From assembly GCF_029892565.1 (NCBI RefSeq), contig NZ_JARXVH010000001.1:682001-746000 (forward strand): a DNA stretch of 64,000 bases, written 5' to 3'. Both the position numbers and the translations under genes were made by a program. This stretch comes from Streptomyces pseudovenezuelae (lineage in GTDB: Bacteria > Actinomycetota > Actinomycetes > Streptomycetales > Streptomycetaceae). The notes under the pieces are model-generated. The model saw only the letters and a list, made by a program, of their open reading frames with translations. It had not been told where the DNA came from and did no database searches. Of this stretch, positions 25,756-34,483 are shown one piece after another (positions within the stretch are counted from its first letter, which is position 1; the number at the start of each line of letters is the position of its first letter).

Positions 25756-26634
25756 TTACGGTCCAGGGGCCGTGGGGGGATCCCCACCCGGCAGCAGCGT
25801 CCCGGGTGCGGCCGCGGCGACGTCCACGGCCTCGGTCTTGGGACTGCGCTGCTCCCGCCGGGACACCCATCCTGCGAACCAGGAGAGCAGCATGCACATC
25901 CCGATGTAGATCGGCGAGATCACCAGCACCACGGGGATGAACGGCAAATCGTAGTCCAGGTTCGAGGCGATCAGCTTGCCGGCATGCAGGAACTCCTCGT
26001 AGGTGATGAGGTATCCGAGGGAGGTGTCCTTCAGGGCCACCACCAGTTGGCTGATGATGGCGGGCAGCATCGCCCGCACCGCCTGTGGCACCAACACGTG
26101 TGCCATGACCTGGGACTTGCGCATCCCGAGCGCGAACGCGGCCTCCCGCTGGCCGCGTTCGACGCTGCCGATGCCCGAGCGGAAGACCTCGGCGAGCACC
26201 GAGCCGTTGTAGAGGGTGAGCCCGGCGACCAGCGCGGGCAGCGGCTGCACCTTCAGCGCCACGAAGACGAAGAAGATCATGACCAGTACGGGCATGGCAC
26301 GGAAGAACTCGACGAGCACGGTGGCCAGCCAGCGCACCGGACGGTGGTCCGACAGCCGCCCCGCCGCGAGCAGTCCGCCGAGCGCCAGCGAGAGGGCACC
26401 CGCGATCGCGAAGGCCTTCAGCGTGTTGCCCAGGCCCCGCAGCAGGAGTTCCTGGATGCCCTTGTACTCGAAGGGCATCCACTTCGTGTACGTGAACTGG
26501 CCGGTGTCGAACAGGAGATGGAGGATCCAGCCCAGCAGGCCGAGGATCACGACGGTGGACAGGACACCGTAGGCGAAGTGCCGTTGCCTGGTCCTGGGGC
26601 CCGGGATGTCGTAGAGGGCGGAGGCTTCGGTCAT
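25756..26634 (-). CDS. gluD: glutamate ABC transporter permease (292 aa)
   Basis: Inner-membrane subunit of a polar amino-acid (His/Glu/Gln/Asp) ABC importer. It has about five membrane helices after a hydrophilic N-terminus, the permease coupling motif in VERGQREAAFALGMRKSQVMAHVLVP seen in pieces (EAAFALGM, VLVPQAVR), and LVVALKDTSLGYLITYEEF. The C-terminus is extended and Pro/Ala-rich. The start ATG at 26634 overlaps the stop of the preceding permease gene (ATGA). It is the last gene of the gluABCD-type operon. Confidence 0.9.
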   Translation of the reverse strand: MTEASALYDIPGPRTRQRHFAYGVLSTVVILGLLGWILHLLFDTGQFTYTKWMPFEYKGIQELLLRGLGNTLKAFAIAGALSLALGGLLAAGRLSDHRPVRWLATVLVEFFRAMPVLVMIFFVFVALKVQPLPALVAGLTLYNGSVLAEVFRSGIGSVERGQREAAFALGMRKSQVMAHVLVPQAVRAMLPAIISQLVVALKDTSLGYLITYEEFLHAGKLIASNLDYDLPFIPVVLVISPIYIGMCMLLSWFAGWVSRREQRSPKTEAVDVAAAAPGTLLPGGDPPTAPGP

Positions 26635-27275
26635 CGGGCGATACCCCACTTCCGCTCCAGCACGTTGAACAGGGCGCTGATGGCGAGGGTGATGATCAGG
26701 TAGCCGACGGCGATCCAGACGAAGGTCCAGACGATGTTGTAGCCGAGCTCGCTGAGCGTCTTGTACGTGCCGAGCAGTTCGGTGACGCTGAACGCGCCCG
26801 CGATCGCGGAGTTCTTGGCCAGCGCGATGAGCGTGGAGCCGACCGGCGGGATCACCGAGCGGAACGCCTGCGGCAGCACGACCAGACCGAGCGTCTGCCC
26901 GAAGGTCATGCCGAGACTGCGGGCCGCCTCGCCCTGCCCCGTGGGCACGGTGTTGATGCCGGAGCGCAGCGCCTCGCAGATGAACGCCGAGGTGTAGCAG
27001 CCCAGGGCGAGGATCGCGAACACCTGGAAGGGCAGCACGAGTCCGAAGCGCGGCAGGCCGAGCAGCACCGCGAAGAACAGCAGGGTGAGCGGGGTGTTGC
27101 GCAGGACGGTCACCCACGCCGTGCCGAAGACCCGGATGGACCCGACGGGCGCGACCCGGAAGGACGCCATGACGAAGCCGAGCACCAGGGCCAACACCGA
27201 GGAGTACACGGTGAGTTCGACCGTGCCGAGGAAGCCCTCGCCGTAGGTGGAGAAGTTGTCTGTGAGTACGTTCAT
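26631..27275 (-). CDS. gluC: glutamate ABC transporter permease (214 aa)
   Basis: Second permease subunit, HisM/GluC type. The EAARSLGMTFGQTLGLVVLPQA loop (split: EAARSLGM, LVVLPQAFR) contacts the ATPase. Helices such as LTVYSSVLALVLGFVMASF and WTFVWIAVGYLIITLAISAL are evident. It overlaps both neighbours by 4 bp (gluB at 27272-27275, gluD at 26631-26634), so the operon is translated as a coupled unit, and the two permeases most likely form a heterodimer. Confidence 0.92.
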   Translation of the reverse strand: MNVLTDNFSTYGEGFLGTVELTVYSSVLALVLGFVMASFRVAPVGSIRVFGTAWVTVLRNTPLTLLFFAVLLGLPRFGLVLPFQVFAILALGCYTSAFICEALRSGINTVPTGQGEAARSLGMTFGQTLGLVVLPQAFRSVIPPVGSTLIALAKNSAIAGAFSVTELLGTYKTLSELGYNIVWTFVWIAVGYLIITLAISALFNVLERKWGIAR

Positions 27276-28186
27276 GAGCCGGCCCGGTAGCGGTCGATCG
27301 CGGGCGGGGTCGGCGCGGGGACGCCGGACAGGCCGAGCGTGGCCGCGTACGCCTTCTTCCAGTCGCCGTTCTTCTCACGGGCCTGGAGGGCGTCGTCGAG
27401 GGCGAAGCGCAGGGCGTTGTCGGAGTGCGGGACGCCGATGCCGTACGGCTCCTTCGAGAACGGCCTGCCGACGACCTTGAGTTCGTCGGGGACCTTCGCC
27501 GCGTAGCCGATGAGGATGGCGTCGTCGGTGGTGACCGCGTCGACCTGGTAGGTCAGCAGGTTGTCGACGCAGACCGAGTAGGTGTCGTAGGCGACGAGTT
27601 CGGCCTTCGAGTAGTCGTCCTTGATGCGCTGGTACGGCGTCGAGCCGGCCGCCGAGCAGACGCGCTTGCCCTCGAGGTCCTGGGGGCCGTGGATGTCGTT
27701 CTCGTCGGTGCGGACCAGGAGGGACTGTCCGGCCAGGTAGTAGGGGCCGGCGAAGCCGACGAGCTTCTTGCGGTTGTCGTTGATGGTGTAGGTGCCGACG
27801 TAGTAGTCGATCTGGCCGTTCTGCAGGGAGGTTTCGCGGTTGGCGGAGGCGATGGTCTTGAAGCGGACCGACTTCGGGGTGAAGCCGAGGGAGGCCGACA
27901 TCATCTTGGCGATCTCGATGTCGAAGCCGGAGTAGGTGCCGGTCGCCGGGTCCTTCTCGCCCAGGTAGGGCTGGTCCTCCTTGGCGCCGACGACGAAGTG
28001 GCCGCGCTTCTTCGCCCGCTTCCAGGTCTTGGACGAGGTCAGCTGAAAGCCTTGTGCCACCCGGTAGTTGGGGAGTCGGTCGGCCGCGGGGCCCTTGCTG
28101 GGCGGACTGCCGTCCTTGCCGCAGGCCGCCGCGAGCAGCGCCACGGACACGGCCAGGGCCGTGCGCACACGTGTGGTACGGAACAT
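27272..28186 (-). CDS. gluB: glutamate-binding lipoprotein of an ABC transporter (304 aa)
   Basis: Periplasmic-type (surface lipoprotein) solute-binding protein family 3. The lipobox LLAAACGK gives lipidation at Cys 22 or so. GHFVVGAKEDQPYLGEKDPATG, GFDIEIAKMM and KSVRFKTIASANRETSLQNG are the classic ligand-cleft segments; YYVGTYTINDNRKKLVGFA and ALRFALDDALQA follow. Glutamate, glutamine or aspartate is the expected ligand. It is second in the leftward operon, 17 bp after gluA. Confidence 0.92.
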   Translation of the reverse strand: MFRTTRVRTALAVSVALLAAACGKDGSPPSKGPAADRLPNYRVAQGFQLTSSKTWKRAKKRGHFVVGAKEDQPYLGEKDPATGTYSGFDIEIAKMMSASLGFTPKSVRFKTIASANRETSLQNGQIDYYVGTYTINDNRKKLVGFAGPYYLAGQSLLVRTDENDIHGPQDLEGKRVCSAAGSTPYQRIKDDYSKAELVAYDTYSVCVDNLLTYQVDAVTTDDAILIGYAAKVPDELKVVGRPFSKEPYGIGVPHSDNALRFALDDALQAREKNGDWKKAYAATLGLSGVPAPTPPAIDRYRAGS

Positions 28187-28203
28187 GGATCGCGCTCCCC
28201 CGC

Positions 28204-28947
28204 TCAGTGCTTGAGGATCTTTGACAGGAAGTCCTTCGCGCGGTCGCTGCGCGGGTTGGTGAAGAACTCCTCGGGGGTGCGGTCCTCCACGACACGGCCG
28301 TCGGCCATGAACACGACGCGGTGGGCGGCGGATCGGGCGAAGCCCATCTCGTGGGTGACGACGACCATCGTCATGCCGTCACGGGCCAACTGCCGCATGA
28401 CCTCCAGCACTTCGTTGATCATCTCGGGGTCGAGGGCGGAGGTGGGCTCGTCGAACAGGAGCGCCTTGGGCTCCATGGCGAGGGCACGCGCGATGGCCAC
28501 GCGCTGCTGCTGGCCGCCGGAGAGCTGCGCCGGGTACTTGGGCGCCTGGGAGGCGAGGCCGACACGGTCGAGCAGTTCGAGGGAGCGCTTGTCGGCGTCG
28601 TCGCGCTTGCGGCGGCGCACCTTCGTCTGGGCCAGCGAGACGTTCTGCAGCACCGTCTTGTGGGCGAAGAGGTTGAAGGACTGGAAGACCATGCCGACGT
28701 CCGCGCGGAGCTTGGCGAGCGCCTTGCCCTCCTCGGGCAGCGGCCGTCCGTCCAGCAGGATGGTGCCGGACTGGATGGTCTCGAGGCGGTTGACCGTCCT
28801 GCACAGTGTCGACTTCCCCGACCCCGAAGGGCCGATGACCACGACCACCTCCCCCTTGCCGACGGTGAGGTTGATGTCCTGCAGGACATGCAGCTCCCCG
28901 TAGTACTTGTTGACGTCACGCAGTTCGATCAACGGATCGACGGCCAT
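28204..28947 (-). CDS. gluA: glutamate ABC transporter ATP-binding protein (247 aa)
   Basis: ATPase subunit of the polar amino-acid importer. Walker A is GPSGSGKSTLCR, the Q loop MVFQSFNLF, the signature LSGGQQQRVAIARALA, Walker B LLFDEPTSALD and the H loop VVTHEMGFA. It is the first gene of gluABCD and its promoter should be in the gap 28948-29073, which is AT-richer than its surroundings and contains GGATAGTTTG on the leftward strand as a possible -10. I see no sure operator there. Confidence 0.95.
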   Translation of the reverse strand: MAVDPLIELRDVNKYYGELHVLQDINLTVGKGEVVVVIGPSGSGKSTLCRTVNRLETIQSGTILLDGRPLPEEGKALAKLRADVGMVFQSFNLFAHKTVLQNVSLAQTKVRRRKRDDADKRSLELLDRVGLASQAPKYPAQLSGGQQQRVAIARALAMEPKALLFDEPTSALDPEMINEVLEVMRQLARDGMTMVVVTHEMGFARSAAHRVVFMADGRVVEDRTPEEFFTNPRSDRAKDFLSKILKH

Positions 28948-29073
28948 TCGCAGCCCTACTCACTCTCAGCTGTGTCGTGGTTGCCGCAAACTATCCACAC
29001 CGGAGAGGAGTTAACGCACGACACGCACTTTTCGGGCATTAGCCGTATTTACGTCGAACTACGGGTCAAAGGT

Positions 29074-29481
29074 TCACACCTCGGAGACCTCCGCGTACAA
29101 CTGGGAGAGTTCGGGAACTCCGCAGTCCGCCCAGTCGTGGCCGGACTCGACGACGTCGAACTCGCGCCCGGAGGCGAGCCGGACGACGGGCTGGCCGTCC
29201 TCCCGGATCTCCCAGGCGGCGCCGTCCACGGTGCGCACGATGACGGTGCCCAGATAGAGGCCGGCGTCGTTGCCGAGCCACGGCAGCGTCTCCGCGTCGT
29301 CCCGCCAGCGCGGCAGGAGTTGGTCCAGCGCCTCCAGCGAGGCCACCGTGTCGTCGAGCCGGACGCCCTCCTGGGACGCCTGTGAGCGGAGCAGTTCGCA
29401 CTCGGAGAGGAGTCCGGCGATGCCCTCCGCGTCATGCACCGGCGGGATCTCGCGACGCTTGCCCAGGAAAGGGATGTTCAT
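29074..29481 (-). CDS. small protein resembling DUF6278 (135 aa)
   Basis: A short acidic actinobacterial protein beginning MNIPFLGKRREIPPVHDAEG, with two helices rich in Glu/Leu and then a beta-rich half (YLGTVIVRTVDGAAWEIRED). No catalytic motif is visible. The ATG at 29481 was taken because the N-terminus matches what I remember of the family; upstream codons are low-complexity. It has its own unit between the glu operon and the SGNH gene. The DUF number is from memory. Confidence 0.7.
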   Translation of the reverse strand: MNIPFLGKRREIPPVHDAEGIAGLLSECELLRSQASQEGVRLDDTVASLEALDQLLPRWRDDAETLPWLGNDAGLYLGTVIVRTVDGAAWEIREDGQPVVRLASGREFDVVESGHDWADCGVPELSQLYAEVSEV

Positions 29482-29657
29482 ACGTTCAGCCTCGCACCGG
29501 GTACCGCCCGCGCACCACAGGCGCGCGGGCCATGGATTCGGCAAGAAGGAGGGCGTGCGACCGAGCGGCGCCCGGCCCGTGAGTGTCTCCCGTGCATCGC
29601 TGTGACCTCCCCTTACCGTCTGCACGTCAGTGCTCACTGTGCGAAAGGAGACCGGAC

Positions 29658-31445
29658 GTGCGACGACGGTCCTTGGGACGAGAAATCACCGCGATCGGGG
29701 TCGTACTGCTCGGTCTGGTCACGGTGGCCGGGCCCGCGGGTGCGCAGGCCACGGCGCGCCCGGAGACCGCGCGCGCCGTGGAGCCGCTCCCGCTGGAGCA
29801 GCTCTTCGACAACACGGCCGTCAGCGACGACGCCCTCCCGGGCACGGCCGACTTCGACGGCTCGGGCGCCTCGCTGTCGGCGCGGGACCTCACGGCCGCG
29901 GGCTGGACACGCGGCCGCACGCTCACCGTGCAGGGCGCCGAACTGACCTGGCCCGACCGCCGGCCGGGCGAGCCGGACAACGTACGCGCCGCCGGCCAGT
30001 CCGTCCTCGTGACCGGCACCGGCGACGCGCTCGCCTTCCTCGCCACGGCCACGGGCGGCGCCGCGGCGACCGGCTCGGGCACGGTCTCCTACGCCGACGG
30101 CAGCACATCGACGTACCGGCTGACCGCCCCCGACTGGCGCACCGGCCCCCTCGCCACCAAGGCCGTCGCCCTCCCCCACATCAACGGCCCCGCCGGTCAA
30201 CTCACCACGCAGGCACGGCTGTACGTCGTCACCGTCCCGATCGCGCCGGGGCGCGAGGTCGTCTCGGTGCGGCTGCCGAGCGCGGCCGGCCTGCATATGT
30301 TCGCGCTGTCCGTGCGGGCCAAGTCGACGGGCTGGACGGGGAGTTGGACGGCCTCGACCTCCGGATATCCGGCGGTGGGGCCGTGGACCGACCGGACGCT
30401 GCGGCTCGTGGTGCACGCCTCGGTGGGCGGGCCGCGGGTGCGTCTGCGGTTCGACAACACCTTCGCGGCGGCGCCGGTACGGATCGGGAGCGCGACGGTG
30501 GCGCTGCAGGCGGCGGGGGCGACCACGCGGGACGTGCCGGTCGCGTTGTCCTTCGGGGGCGCGGCGGGCGTCGAAATCCCGGCGGGGGCCGAGGTGTTCA
30601 CCGATCCGCTCGGCTTCGAGGTGCCCGCCGACGCCAATCTGCTGGTGAGCTTTCATCTGCCGGACACGGTGGCGGCAGTGGCCGAGCACCGGCTCGCCAA
30701 GCAGCGGTCGTACCTGAGCGAGCCGGGCGACCACACGGCGGACGGTGCCTCGACGGCGTACACCACGACCCTGACCACCTGGCCGCTGCTGACCGGTGTG
30801 GACGTGAGCGGTGGGCCCGGGTCCGTGGTGCTGCTCGGGGACTCGATCACCGACGGCGCCGGGTCCACGACGGACTCCAACCGGCGGTGGCCCAACGCGC
30901 TGGCCACCAGGCTGCTGGCGCAGAGCGCGGTGCCGCGGTACGGGGTGCTGAACCAGGGGATCTCCGGCAACCGCGTGGTCGCCGAGATCTATCACGGCGA
31001 CGGGATCTCGACCGACGCGACCGGGGTCAATGCCCTCAACCGGCTCGACCGGGACGTCCTCGCCCAGACCTCGGTACGGACGGCGATCGTCTTCGAGGGC
31101 GTGAACGACGTGCGCTGGCAGGCGACGGCCGCGCAGGTGGTCGCGGGGCTGCGGGAGATCGCGGAGCGTGGTCACGAGCGGGGGCTGCGGATGCTGGTGG
31201 CCACGATCCTGCCCTGCGCGGGCGAGGCGCGGTGCACGGCCGCCGTCGACACCCAGCGGGCCGCCGTCAACGCCTGGATCCGGGACGCCGACGTGTTCGA
31301 CGGTGTCCTCGACTTCGACGCGGCACTGCGCGACCCCGGCCAACCGGCGCGCCTGCTGCCCGCGTACGACGGCGGGGACCATCTGCATCCGGGCGAGGCG
31401 GGACTGGCCGCGCTGGCGGGGGCGGTGGACCTGACGCTCCTCTAG
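29658..31445 (+). CDS. secreted SGNH/GDSL hydrolase with an N-terminal beta domain (595 aa)
   Basis: Exported esterase/lipase-type enzyme. A signal peptide (RRRSLGREITAIGVVLLGLVTVAGPAGA) is followed by about 340 residues of beta-rich sequence without a catalytic motif, then the SGNH domain: block I VVLLGDSITDG (Ser), block II GISGNR (Gly), block III FEGVNDVRW (Asn) and block V DHLHPGEAG (Asp and His). The GTG at 29658 has AAGGAG seven bases upstream, which decides the start. The N-terminal domain may bind carbohydrate; this two-part layout is common among streptomycete secreted GDSL esterases. Substrate unknown. Confidence 0.9.
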   Translation: MRRRSLGREITAIGVVLLGLVTVAGPAGAQATARPETARAVEPLPLEQLFDNTAVSDDALPGTADFDGSGASLSARDLTAAGWTRGRTLTVQGAELTWPDRRPGEPDNVRAAGQSVLVTGTGDALAFLATATGGAAATGSGTVSYADGSTSTYRLTAPDWRTGPLATKAVALPHINGPAGQLTTQARLYVVTVPIAPGREVVSVRLPSAAGLHMFALSVRAKSTGWTGSWTASTSGYPAVGPWTDRTLRLVVHASVGGPRVRLRFDNTFAAAPVRIGSATVALQAAGATTRDVPVALSFGGAAGVEIPAGAEVFTDPLGFEVPADANLLVSFHLPDTVAAVAEHRLAKQRSYLSEPGDHTADGASTAYTTTLTTWPLLTGVDVSGGPGSVVLLGDSITDGAGSTTDSNRRWPNALATRLLAQSAVPRYGVLNQGISGNRVVAEIYHGDGISTDATGVNALNRLDRDVLAQTSVRTAIVFEGVNDVRWQATAAQVVAGLREIAERGHERGLRMLVATILPCAGEARCTAAVDTQRAAVNAWIRDADVFDGVLDFDAALRDPGQPARLLPAYDGGDHLHPGEAGLAALAGAVDLTLL

Positions 31446-31490
31446 CGGCCCGAGAGGGTCAGGCTAGGGCGCCGGTCGCCGCCGTGGCCG

Positions 31491-32273
31491 CTACGGCACG
31501 TCCAGGTCGACCACCACGGGCGCGTGGTCCGAGGCGCCCTTGCCCTTGCGCTCCTCGCGGTCCACGTAGGAGTCGGTGACCGCCTTGGCGAACGGCTCGT
31601 TGCCGTACACCAGGTCGATGCGCATGCCCCGGTTCTTGGGGAAGGCGAGCTGGCGGTAGTCCCAGTACGTGTACGGGTGGTCGTACTTGAGGGGCCTCGG
31701 TACGACGTCCGACAGGCCCACCTCGCGCAGGGTGGCGAGGGCGGCGCGCTCGGGCGCGGTGACGTGGGTGAGGCCCTCGAAGGCGGCCACGTCGTAGACG
31801 TCGTCGTCCGTCGGCGCCACGTTGTAGTCACCCAGGATCGCGAAGGGGCGGCTGCCGGTGGCGTCGCCCGCGACGGCCGCCTTCAGGGCCTCGAACCACT
31901 GGAGCTTGTAGGCGTAGTGGGGGTGGTCCACCTCGCGTCCGTTCGGCACGTACACCGACCAGACGCGGACCCCGCCGCAGGTCGCCGAGACCGCGCGGGG
32001 CTCCTCGGCGCCGTCGTACTCGGGGCCGCCGGGCAGGCCCTTGACGACGTCCTCCAGGCCCACCCGGGACAGCACCGCCACGCCGTTCCACCGGCCGGTC
32101 GCGTTGACCGCCGCCTCGTAGCCCAGCTCGCGCAGCTGGTCGAACGGGAACCGCGCCTCGGCCAGCTTGGCCTCCTGGAGGCACAGCACGTCCGTGCCGC
32201 TGCTCTCCAGCCAGGCCAGCAGCCTCGGCAGGCGGGCGGTGATCGAGTTCACGTTCCAGGTCGCGATACGCAT
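31491..32273 (-). CDS. xth: exodeoxyribonuclease III (260 aa)
   Basis: AP endonuclease/3'-5' exonuclease of base-excision repair, EEP fold. MRIATWNVNSITARLPRLL, the metal-binding Glu in CLQEAKLAEARFP, ILGDYNVAPTDDDVYD (Asp/Asn pair), and GASDHAPVVVDL (Asp-His) match bacterial ExoIII throughout, at normal length. It reads away from the SGNH gene with 45 bp between stops, and is preceded in the same direction by the metallo-hydrolase gene 38 bp upstream. Confidence 0.95.
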   Translation of the reverse strand: MRIATWNVNSITARLPRLLAWLESSGTDVLCLQEAKLAEARFPFDQLRELGYEAAVNATGRWNGVAVLSRVGLEDVVKGLPGGPEYDGAEEPRAVSATCGGVRVWSVYVPNGREVDHPHYAYKLQWFEALKAAVAGDATGSRPFAILGDYNVAPTDDDVYDVAAFEGLTHVTAPERAALATLREVGLSDVVPRPLKYDHPYTYWDYRQLAFPKNRGMRIDLVYGNEPFAKAVTDSYVDREERKGKGASDHAPVVVDLDVP

Positions 32274-32310
32274 GCCTCACAACCTACCGGGCGGGTCTGA
32301 CAACCCGGTC

Positions 32311-32946
32311 TCAGACCTCCGCGGAGGCTCCCGGCGCGAGCCGAAGATGCTCCGCGCCGCCGAGCGCGCCGATCTGGTGGTCGTAGATCGGGCGGGCCAG
32401 GTCGGTGAGGAGGGCGTCGTGAATGTCGTAGGCACGCTGCGGCTTGACCTCACGGACGTAATCGATGACCTCGGAGATCTTGCTCCAGGGCGCCATCACC
32501 GGGAGCATCAGCGTCTCGACCTGCTGGTCGGGGACGGTGAGGGCGTCGCCGGGGTGGAAGACCTTGCCGCCGTCGACGAGGAACCCGACGTTGGTGATGC
32601 GCGGGATGTCCGGGTGGATCACCGCGTGCAGCTCGCCGTGCACCTGGACGTCGAAGCCGGCGGCGGTGAAGGTGTCGCCGTGACCGACGGTGTGCACGCG
32701 GCCCGGGAACGCGGCCGAGAGCTGCTGCGCCACAGAGGCGAGGGTCCAGATCTCGACGGCCGGATCGGCGTCCAGGGCCGCGCGCAGCCGGCCCTCGTCG
32801 AAGTGGTCGGGGTGCTCGTGCGTGACCAGGATCGCGTCCGCGCCGACGGTGGCGTCCTCCTCGGTGAACCCTCCGGGGTCGAGGACGAGCGTCCGACCGC
32901 CCTTTTCGAGACGTACGCACGCGTGCGACTTCTTCGTGAGCTTCAT
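32311..32946 (-). CDS. MBL-fold metallo-hydrolase, UlaG-like (211 aa)
   Basis: Metallo-beta-lactamase fold protein of the small UlaG/L-ascorbate-lactonase-like branch. MKLTKKSHACVRLEKGG, ILVTHEHPDHFD (HxHxDH metal motif), GFLVDGGKVFHPGDAL (metal Asp) and the C-terminal IHDALL His fit. The ATG at 32946 was preferred to one 9 bp upstream because relatives begin MKLTKxxH. It lies 38 bp before xth in the same direction and may share its transcript. Substrate unknown. Confidence 0.85.
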   Translation of the reverse strand: MKLTKKSHACVRLEKGGRTLVLDPGGFTEEDATVGADAILVTHEHPDHFDEGRLRAALDADPAVEIWTLASVAQQLSAAFPGRVHTVGHGDTFTAAGFDVQVHGELHAVIHPDIPRITNVGFLVDGGKVFHPGDALTVPDQQVETLMLPVMAPWSKISEVIDYVREVKPQRAYDIHDALLTDLARPIYDHQIGALGGAEHLRLAPGASAEV

Positions 32947-33056
32947 GGTGCCCATCCTGCCGCCTCGCGCGCGGGGGCGGGCGGTCGAGGCTGGTGCCTT
33001 CGCTGCCAGGCTGGGGCGGTGGATGCGCATGCGGTTACGACGACGGCCGCGGCCGA

Positions 33057-34361
33057 TCACTCCGTCGGGGTCGTCTCCTCCCGGATGACCTGCTGCGCCA
33101 CCTTGAAGGCGCTGTTCGCGGCGGGCACACCGCAGTAGACGGCCGCCTGCAGGAGCACCTCTTTGATCTCGACGGGGGTCAGACCGTTGCGCAGGGCGGC
33201 ACGGGTGTGGAAGGCCAGTTCGTCCAGGTGGCCGCCCGCGACCAGGGCGGTGAGGGTGACACAGCTGCGGGAGCGTCGGTCGAGGCCGGGCCGGTCCCAG
33301 ATCTCGCCCCACGCGTATCTGGTGATGAACTCCTGGAAGTCGCCGGAGAACTCATCGGCCTGCGCCAGCGCCCGGTCGACATGCGCGTCGCCGAGCACCT
33401 CCCGGCGGACCTTGATCCCGGCGTCGTACGGATCGGGCCGCCCCATCGGCAGGGCCTGCGGCGGTACGACGGCGGGGGCGATCTCGGCGATCGGCACGGA
33501 GTGCAGGGGCGGCGCGCTCAGGACGGGCTTGACCGGGACCGGAGGGATGGCCATCTGGCCGGTGGACGAGTCGAAGGCGGGCTGCCAGGCGGTGGAGAAG
33601 TGCCGGACCAGGAGGTCGGTGACCGCGGCGGGCTGTTCGACCGGGACCAGGTGGGAGGCGCCGGGGACGACGGCGAGCCGGGCGTCCGGTATGCCGGCGA
33701 CCAGCGTGCGGGCCTCGGCGGGGCCGGTGACCTGGTCGTCCGAACCGACCAGGACCAGGGTCGGTACGCCGATCCGGGACAGCTCGGACCGTACGTCGAA
33801 CGCGGCGAGCGCCTCGCAGGCGGCGATGTAGCAACCGGGGTCCGTGGTCCGCACCATCTGTACGGCCCAGTCGGTGATCGCGGGCTGCGCGGCGGCGAAC
33901 CCGGTGGTGAACCAGCGGTCGGGGGACGTACGGGCGATGGGGTCGAGGCCGTTCGTCCGCACGATCACCCCCCGCTGGCGGAACTCGTCGGCCGTGCCGA
34001 AGCGCGGCGAGGCGGCGAGCAGCGCGAGCGAGGCGACCCGCTCCGGGTGGCGCAGCGCCAGCTCCATGCCGACCGCACCGGCGAACGCGCAGCCCGCATA
34101 GCCGAAGCGCTGCACGCCGAGCGCGTCGAGGGTGGCCAGCAGCCGGGCCGCGAGATCCGACACCGAGCCGGCCGGATAGGCGGGTGCACCGCCGTGTCCG
34201 GGCAGGTCGTAGCGGAACACGCGCCACTGCTTCACCAGCTCGGGGACCTGGCGATCCCACATGTGCCACGTCGTTCCGAGGGAGGGACCGAGGATGAGGA
34301 CCGGGGCGTCTTCCGGGCCGTCGAAGCGGTACTGAAGGGCGGGGGTCTTCGTCTCACTCAC
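33057..34361 (-). CDS. PcaD-PcaC-like fusion (enol-lactonase / 4-carboxymuconolactone decarboxylase), altered nucleophile (434 aa)
   Basis: Two domains joined as in actinobacterial PcaL/PcaDC: an alpha/beta hydrolase (residues 1-260) and a carboxymuconolactone decarboxylase domain (about 310-430, with VTLTALVAGGHLDELAFHT and LLQAAVYCGVPAANSAF). The hydrolase has the Asp (VLVGSDDQVTG) and His (PGASHLVPVEQP), but the elbow where Gly-x-Ser-x-Gly is expected reads GYAGCAFAGAVG, so the Ser position is Ala and the following Gly is Ala. The enol-lactonase half may therefore be inactive or use another mechanism. No other beta-ketoadipate gene lies nearby, so it is an orphan and may not serve protocatechuate breakdown. 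Confidence 0.82.
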   Translation of the reverse strand: MSETKTPALQYRFDGPEDAPVLILGPSLGTTWHMWDRQVPELVKQWRVFRYDLPGHGGAPAYPAGSVSDLAARLLATLDALGVQRFGYAGCAFAGAVGMELALRHPERVASLALLAASPRFGTADEFRQRGVIVRTNGLDPIARTSPDRWFTTGFAAAQPAITDWAVQMVRTTDPGCYIAACEALAAFDVRSELSRIGVPTLVLVGSDDQVTGPAEARTLVAGIPDARLAVVPGASHLVPVEQPAAVTDLLVRHFSTAWQPAFDSSTGQMAIPPVPVKPVLSAPPLHSVPIAEIAPAVVPPQALPMGRPDPYDAGIKVRREVLGDAHVDRALAQADEFSGDFQEFITRYAWGEIWDRPGLDRRSRSCVTLTALVAGGHLDELAFHTRAALRNGLTPVEIKEVLLQAAVYCGVPAANSAFKVAQQVIREETTPTE

Positions 34362-34483
34362 CGCTCCACGCTAACCGGCGTTCCTGGGTGCCCGACCGTG
34401 GAGCCCCCAGTCCTTACACCCCACTACCGAACATCACCGACGAACCCACACATCGCCTTCACGGGAGGGTGCCGCCGCCGCGG

